Source: Nymphaea colorata (taxonomy: Eukaryota; Streptophyta; Magnoliopsida; Nymphaeales; Nymphaeaceae). From it: a stretch of DNA of 64,000 nucleotides. The stretch is from the NCBI RefSeq assembly GCF_008831285.2, contig NC_045139.1, forward strand, positions 25,092,412-25,156,411, given 5' to 3'. Position 1 is the first letter of the stretch. The number at the start of each line of letters is the position of its first letter. A program made the position numbers and the translations under genes. The notes beneath the pieces were generated by a model that was not told the DNA's origin, ran no database searches, and saw only the letters and a program-made list of their open reading frames with translations. Positions 57,888-64,000 of this stretch are shown here, piece after piece.

Positions 57888-58380
57888 ATGAAGACATGTT
57901 TTGATTCTTATGGAAGAGCAAAATTAGATAAAGTGGCTGCTAAGTTTTTCTATTCTAGCTACATTCCTCTCAATGTAGTTAGAAATCCATATTGGAAGAA
58001 GCATATTACTATGCTTGCAAATGGTAAATTATCAATATATGTACATCACAGTTTAGAAAGGTTGCAAACATCACTTCTTAAGGATGAAAAGATCGAGGTT
58101 GAGCAAATTTTAGAAAGAAAAAAAATGAAATAGAACACAACTGGATACCAATTGTTTCTGATGGATAGACAGACATTCAAAAACGTCCACTAATTAATTT
58201 TATTGCCATTGCATGTGATGAACCAATATGTTTGAAAGAAATCGATGCTTCTGAAGAATATAAAGACACCAAATATTTAAAGCAATTATTTATAGAAGCC
58301 ATCAAGGAGGTTGGTCCTGATAAAGTGGTGAGCTCATTACAGACAATGCTGCTAAATGCAAAAGTACTGGACTGAGTGTG
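57888..58380 (+). pseudogene. hAT transposase, central part
   Basis: 57888-58133 encodes FFYSSYIPLNVVRNPYWKKH, the typical block before the catalytic domain. After a stop the block IVSDG-TDIQKRPLINF follows, with TAG in place of the Trp of the SDGWT motif (58166), then INFIAIACDEPICLKEIDAS and a frameshifted DNAA-type motif near 58340. Confidence 0.75.
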
Positions 58381-58879
58381 ATGTATGATTTTTCATATAT
58401 CTTTTGAACCTCATGTGTTGCATATATTTTGATTTTAGCACTGAAGGAAATATGCAATCCTCCAAATCAAAAACAGATTTTGGGACATGAGCTATTATCA
58501 TGGATTCAAGAATGAGCCTATGCTTCATAAAGTTTATGAAATGTAGGTCACTATGATTGAACAAATTCAATGTATAGTTTTTTAGAAAGAGAAGAAAGAC
58601 ATTGCACTTGATAAATTAGATTTCTTTGATCGCATACATACAATATTAGTTGAAAGATGAGATTAGAGCAATACTCCCTTGCATTGCATAGCTCATTCTT
58701 TAAATTTCAATATTACACTAAAAAATTGATTGAAGGAGCTCCTTGACGCATCACTCCAAATCTAGATAATGAGTTGTCTAATAATAGAATATCATGTATA
58801 GAACGACTTTTGCAGATTCTTATACCAGAAGACAAGTTGATTGTGAATATTCAAAGTTTTCTTTAGTATAATTTAGTTC

Positions 58880-59160
58880 TGAAGATGCAGCAGCAACAAG
58901 AGAAGGTGATGGCATAAGTTCTTTTGATTGGTGGGCATCCTATGGATCAGAAATGCATGTGCTTCATAAACTTGCATTGAGATTACTACAATAGCCTCTT
59001 ACATCATCATGTTGTGAAAGAAATTGGAACATATATGGTCATATGCATAACATTAAAAGGAATAAACTCACTAGCCAACATGCAGAGGACTTGGTCTATT
59101 TGCATTCTAGTTTGCCTTTTCTTTCAAGGAAAGAAAAATAATACATGTATTTCTTTATTA
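58880..59160 (+). pseudogene. hAT transposase, C-terminal dimerisation part
   Basis: FDWWASYGSEMHVLHKLALRL, then a stop, then SSCCERNWNIYGHMHNIKRN and AEDLVYLHSSL follow the hATC dimerisation domain pattern (W-W, SS-CERNWS, NRL). Stops and frameshifts break it. Confidence 0.75.
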
Positions 59161-60184
59161 TGTTGTTTTGTTTTACTCATTTTCTTATGTTGTATTAAAT
59201 TTGTTATATTTTTTTAGCCAATATTTTTTATTGTTTAATTTTCCTCTTTAATAAAATGCAGTTGTGAATCATCTCAATATTGGGATGTAAATCTAAATGA
59301 ATTTGATTTTGATGGAAAATGTAATTTATATAATGCTAACATGGGTTTAGTTGATCTTGTTATTCTTTATGAGGAGTTTGATGATAATACCGTTGAAAGC
59401 ATTGAAGAAAATCAAGATATTGGTGGAACTGGAACATCAATGCGTCACTCTGATTGATGATGGAGGAAGTATAAACTATGAACTCCAAACTAGAGTATGT
59501 TTTTTGTTGAATTGATAATTGATATCATGATTTGCAATTTTGAATTTGTTATTTGATAATTTTTTTAGTTTATAGACAATTTTTGTCATATATGTATATA
59601 TACATATATATATTTTAATAAATTACAATAATAATAAAAATTATCCTTGCCGCACCACCGCACCTAAATTTTTTGACATGTGCCACTCTGGCACCCGCAC
59701 CCCACGCCTATGTGACATAACCACCAACAGCCAGCCAATTAATGAGTTTTGGTTCATGGATTCCAACATATATGCATCTAATAAAAACACATACAAGTGG
59801 GTCCAATGGCTTCCTATATTTCATCAAAGTTGTCAAACTTAAGAGGCCTCTTTATTATCTTTTGACAAATGTAAGAGGCCTTTTTATCATCTTTCTCAAG
59901 ATATATATGCTAACCAACAAAAAAAGACTCAAGGTTGCAACCATGGTATTTGATAATATTAGACAACAACAATCAAACAAGGAGGATGTACATAAATCAA
60001 GTGCCTTGCAATAAGTTACAAAAATTGCCTCCTCGAAATTTTCTATTGACAAGACCATGAGTATAAGAACACCAAATCAAAGCATCTTACCCAACATCAT
60101 GTACTGATATAATCAGCATGACCACAAGAAAACCATATTGCACGTACAAATCAGTTCCATAAATGACAAACAAAATACATGACT

Positions 60185-60189
60185 AAGCA
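60185..60189. repeat. Target-site duplication AAGCA, left
   Basis: AAGCA precedes the TRIM and recurs at 60649-60653. Copy B has a single AAGCA at the matching place (GACTAAGCATGTCTAG, about 45854). Confidence 0.93.
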
Positions 60190-60380
60190 TGTAACACCCC
60201 AAAAGTTTAGTCTTGTATCGAAGATTGTGAGGGATCTTCAAGGACTTATAAAGGAATGTCATTAATGAGATGATTGTCCTAGTTCCTAGCCTTTTTGAGG
60301 CTGGAGCTGAAGCTGCTAGGAGGCGGGTTGGGATCCGTCGAACCAGGGGCTCGAGCCCAGGAGTGGGTCGGGTTGTTACA
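60190..60380 (+). repeat. TRIM left terminal repeat
   Basis: 191 bp. It differs from the right repeat at a modest number of positions, so the insertion is not brand new. A GGCTCGAGCCC core resembles a pol III B box, which may be chance. Confidence 0.93.
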
Positions 60381-60381
60381 G

Positions 60382-60394
60382 TGGTATCAGAGTC
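60382..60394 (+). other. TRIM primer-binding site
   Basis: TGGTATCAGAGTC lies one base after the left repeat and matches the initiator tRNA-Met complement. Confidence 0.9.
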
Positions 60395-60456
60395 GGTTCA
60401 ACACTCGGACTTGGGGTCCCACACACGCAGACGCGTGTGCCTTAAGGGGGGTGGAT

Positions 60457-60648
60457 TGTACCACCCCAGAAGTTTAGTCCTGTATCAAAGATTGTGAGGG
60501 ATCTTCAAGGACTTATAAAGGAAGGCCATTAATGAGATGATTGTCCTGGTTTCTAGTCTTTTTGAGGTTGGAGCCGAAGCTGCTAGGGGGGCGGGTTGGG
60601 ATCCGTCGAACCAGAGGCTCGAGCCCAGGAGTGGGTCGGGTTGTTACA
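60457..60648 (+). repeat. TRIM right terminal repeat
   Basis: 192 bp, directly preceded by the purine tract and followed by AAGCA. Confidence 0.93.
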
Positions 60649-61805
60649 AAGCATGTCTAGTCATGCCCATGTAAGATAAAATGTTAGAGCCTGGATCATC
60701 CATTTATAACATAAAACACCCATCCAAGGTAGTTCAATTGCATTCTTGGTTAGTAGTCTAGATCATTATTAGCCCTAGTTGGTTGACATGGGAGTGATCA
60801 CACCAAGGAGTAAAACAACTTTTCAAGTAGCTAGTCTATTAAAATAATTCAGTGAAGCTCATAAAAAAGAATCTTCATTTGTTAGGTTGGGCTCAAATCT
60901 TACTCCTTTAACAAAATGAAGAAACAATTTATTTACTCTATTGTACCCAGTGTTTCCACATGTAACAAAGAGAATAAGGTCTTCCTTTCTTTAGAATTAC
61001 AATAGCAGAAGCTATTGGGTAAATGAACTCAAGGAGACTAGTGCAGCTAGGAACCCAACTCAAGCTGGTACATAACCAGAGAAAGGATGAAATGTCATTG
61101 AAGCTCGACTTTAAAAGCAGACTATACGGGATGATGTTCTCATGATTTTAGGCTTTCTTATAGTACTTACAACATACTGCACTAAAGAGAGGAAACAATA
61201 TGATCAACAAATGTTGATTATAAATGAAGTTTGCTAATTGAATTGGAGATATATATCTTGGATTCAGTTCGTTATTCCCCTGGTGCATCTCCAACAAGCT
61301 TCCAGTGTACTTCCTCATCTTCATAGGTAAGGACAACTCTGAGTTGCCTGCTAGGAGTTACAAATATTTTCATTCATCAATAATTCTACCCTCATTCCCC
61401 CTAGCAAAGACAAGGACTAACAGAAAAAAATTACAACTCCTTCAAGAGGTTAAAAAAAATTAACATGGGCACAAATAACATGTGTTGATGGGGAAGCCAG
61501 TGGAAGATCTTTCAACATCTCTGTACAAGAAGTCAAACACCATATGTTCATGTCAAGACTGAGACATTTCCTCATCTGCGGGAATAATGATATGATAGAG
61601 AATGAAAAAGCCACACGTAAGGGAAAGAAAGTCGATACACACTATATAATTCAATTAATTAAATTCAGTGGCAACAAGCAAATGATGAAAAAAATATGCA
61701 ATGTTAAAAGCAAAAGAAGGTAGCAGGAAAACATCAGATTCATGTTCTGTCCCTTCCACCTACTTGACCATGCAAAAGAATGTAAACACAACGGGCCATC
61801 AGTTG

Positions 61806-61950
61806 AAGAGTAAAAGCATTATGAAAGTAAAAAAATGACTAATTTAATTATGTTTCTGCATAAATTAGTCACTCTTAAAATCATATGTATAAGGTTAAAT
61901 TAAAGGAAAATACTTCAATAATTAGTTTTAATGGGTCTGGTTTTTGTCCA
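61806..61950 (+). repeat. 145-bp repeat, copy 3
   Basis: GCATTATGAAAGTAAAAAAATGACTAATTTAATT... to GGTCTGGTTTTTGTCC, then (AT)n. It is homologous to 50386 and 50699. Confidence 0.85.
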
Positions 61951-61964
61951 CTATATATATATAT

Positions 61965-62189
61965 AATTGGCTGACTCGTCGAGTTGGCTCGGGAATTGCC
62001 CAAGTCAACTCAAATCACTAGAAAACCTGGTCACAAGTCAAGGATGGTCCGACTCGTTCCTGACTCGGACCCGACTCCTCCTAACTTGGCCAGAACTCGA
62101 CCCTGAGTCGCCCGATTCAGGTTATTTTAAAACTCAACCGAGTTGACAAGTCAACTCACTAACCCGGTGACCCGGCCTCCAGCCAATCC

Positions 62190-62205
<16 letters not shown>
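61965..62205. repeat. GACTCG/GAGTTGAC-rich block
   Basis: GACTCG, CGAGTTGAC, GTCAACTC and CCGACTC motifs in both orientations are dense over 240 bp. The whole looks like a decayed end of a plant repeat family; no coding frame. Confidence 0.5.
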
Positions 62206-63048
<843 letters not shown>

Positions 63049-63525
63049 AACCTGTAAATTTCTTTTTAAAGATAAAGAAGTTGAAGAGGCACACCCGGTG
63101 AGGTAATTAGGGCAGAAAGATAATTGAAAGGAGATTGCTTAGCCCTTCATTGAATGTGTGAAGTGGAGCTTTGGTGGGCTAAAATCAGTGTCACAGAAAA
63201 CGTGTACTAATCACACAAAAAATGTATTATATGCCAAAAAGCAATCTGGCGAATAAAACGGCAATAAGACGTGCTTTTTTGTTAAAAAACGTCAAAAAAT
63301 GAAAAACGCGTATTATTCCCGTCTTTCGCATTTTTAAGATATCGCACAATTTTTTTTAAAAGTGCGAGATGTGTTTTTAAAATAATGGCACCACATGTAA
63401 TATTGAAGAAAATATGGTTTATTTTAAACTTGATTGGCAAAAATGTACTTTTAGGTAGAAAAAGAGGGCTTAGGTTAAAATGGAAATCCTCGTTCTTGTT
63501 TTCTCATTCGGCTGAAACTTGAAAG
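63049..63525. other. AT-rich stretch, no gene
   Basis: A-rich runs and AAAACG motifs; nothing recognisable. Confidence 0.4.
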
Positions 63526-63529
63526 TGAA

Positions 63530-63829
63530 CTTTGAAGTTGAGAGGGGAGTCACCAGACGGACGAATGGTGAGAGGGGTCAACAGGAGTCGCTGGAGGTTG
63601 ATGTGAGTCAACCATCGACAAGAATGGCCGGAGACTGATGGTAGTCAAGCATTGACAGGAGTCGCCAGAGGCCGACGGGCTTTGAAGCTGAGAGGGGAGT
63701 CACCAGACGGACGAATGGTGAGAGGTGTCAACAGGAGTCACTGGAGGTTGATGTGAGTCAACCATCGACAGGAATGGCCGGAGACTGATGGTAGTCGAGC
63801 ATTGACAGGAGTCGCCAGAGGCCGATGGG
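63530..63829. repeat. 150-bp tandem duplication
   Basis: Units start CTTTGAAG(T/C)TGAGAGGGGAGT at 63530 and 63680 and differ at only a few bases. Each unit contains smaller related motifs (GGAGTCGCYRGAGGYYGATG), which suggests that it grew from a shorter repeat. Confidence 0.92.
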
Positions 63830-63977
63830 AGTCGAGCATCAATGGTTCAGCTAGCTCTGTTTACACTTTTATTATGTTAAATTTATAATTTGTTTGTTTG
63901 TTGGTTAGTCGAGCATCAATGGTGTTGAGACGTAAGCTAGCTCTGTTTTATACTTTTATTATGTTAGAAACTTAGAA
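63830..63977. repeat. Diverged direct repeat of about 75 bp
   Basis: GTCGAGCATCAATGG...AGCTAGCTCTGTTT(T)A-ACTTTTATTATGTTA occurs at 63830-63883 and 63908-63967. The window ends shortly after. Confidence 0.75.
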
Positions 63978-64000
63978 TCATGCAGTAACAGGCTAACAGC

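Larger units (their letters stand above)
55885..59712 (+). mobile_element. Decayed hAT transposon
   Basis: The ends are similar inverted G/C-rich tracts (left CGTTGCGTGGTGGGTGCAGG; right, inverted, CATAGGCGTGGGGTGCGGG), followed inward by further GCGGGTGC motifs, as in plant hAT elements. Between them lie hAT transposase relics on the plus strand. A clear 8-bp target duplication is not visible. Confidence 0.7.
60190..60648 (+). mobile_element. TRIM element, 459 bp, complete
   Basis: The two terminal repeats of 191 and 192 bp (60190-60380, 60457-60648) start TGTAACACCCC/TGTACCACCCC and end GGGTTGTTACA. A 76-bp interior holds a primer site (TGGTATCAGAG at 60382) and a polypurine tract (AAGGGGGGTGGAT, 60444-60456). 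The target duplication AAGCA and the empty site in copy B prove its borders. It has no coding capacity and must have used the enzymes of an autonomous LTR element. Confidence 0.95.
59930..61803 (-). pseudogene. Aux/IAA gene segment, copy C, broken
   Basis: This is homologous to copies A and B. Domain IV remains at about 61355-61275 (VLTYED-E--HWKLVGDAP, after a one-base deletion) and its end at about 61185-61140 (YVVSTIRKPKIMRTS). The homology stops at 61803, before domains II and III, where the 145-bp repeat begins. A TRIM element is inserted at 60190. Confidence 0.7.

Noticed and set aside
55877-59720. 8-bp target duplication of the hAT relic
   Set aside because: TGCACCAG and TGACATAA agree at only three positions; the borders are uncertain.
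60190-60648. Identification of the TRIM as Cassandra (5S RNA-bearing)
   Set aside because: No convincing 5S rRNA internal promoter boxes could be recognised in the terminal repeats.

Overview
This is nuclear DNA of a flowering plant. The evidence is spliced genes with GT-AG introns (one GC-AG), Ty1/copia and Ty3/gypsy elements primed by initiator-Met tRNA (TGGTATCAGAG), hAT, MITE and TRIM elements, long AT/GA/GT microsatellites, and Aux/IAA and plant-type alcohol dehydrogenase (ADH) coding relics. The species cannot be told from the sequence. The window is gene-poor and repeat-rich: most of it is transposable elements at several stages of decay, nested in gene relics.

Layout. 1-2.4 kb: GC-rich then AT-rich DNA with small repeats and no recognised gene. 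2.4-6.7 kb: a heavily decayed copia element (+). 7.4-20.5 kb: a zinc ADH gene relic (+). Its first exons are not visible. A 10.5-kb gypsy element (- strand, 9875-20396, target duplication AATGT) sits in its last intron, so the last exon lies at 20418-20534. The exon before the insertion, together with the target duplication and the first 59 bases of the LTR, has been tandemly duplicated. 21.2-23.1 kb: a copia fragment (-) and a possible CACTA remnant. 25.2-30.5 kb: a complete, young-looking copia element (510-bp LTRs, target duplication GTTCC) whose pol frame continues 131 codons into the 3' LTR.

32-38 kb and 50-55.7 kb are two copies of one locus for a bacterial-type (SpeA-like, fold type I PLP) Orn/Lys/Arg decarboxylase. 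The right copy has an intact main exon (54101-55654) and a candidate first exon (50043-50215). The left copy is a pseudogene: exon 2 is broken by frameshifts and by a truncated copia element at 34557, and its exon 1 lies in inverted orientation at 37628-37798.

38.3-41.4, 45.6-48.1 and 59.9-61.8 kb are three diverged copies of an Aux/IAA gene segment (- strand), all broken. A gypsy fragment (41.4-44.6 kb) separates the first two. The third holds a perfect 459-bp TRIM element (60190-60648, target duplication AAGCA) whose empty site is preserved in the second copy. 55.9-59.7 kb is a decayed hAT transposon next to the decarboxylase gene. The right end (61.8-64 kb) holds further repeats, a composite microsatellite/MITE repeat and a 150-bp tandem duplication.

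The only plausible working host gene is the decarboxylase at 50-55.7 kb, and even its first exon has a reading-phase problem. The strongest observations are the datable nesting events (ADH/gypsy/tandem duplication; TRIM with empty site), the LTR-encoded pol tail, and the inverted duplicate of the decarboxylase locus.
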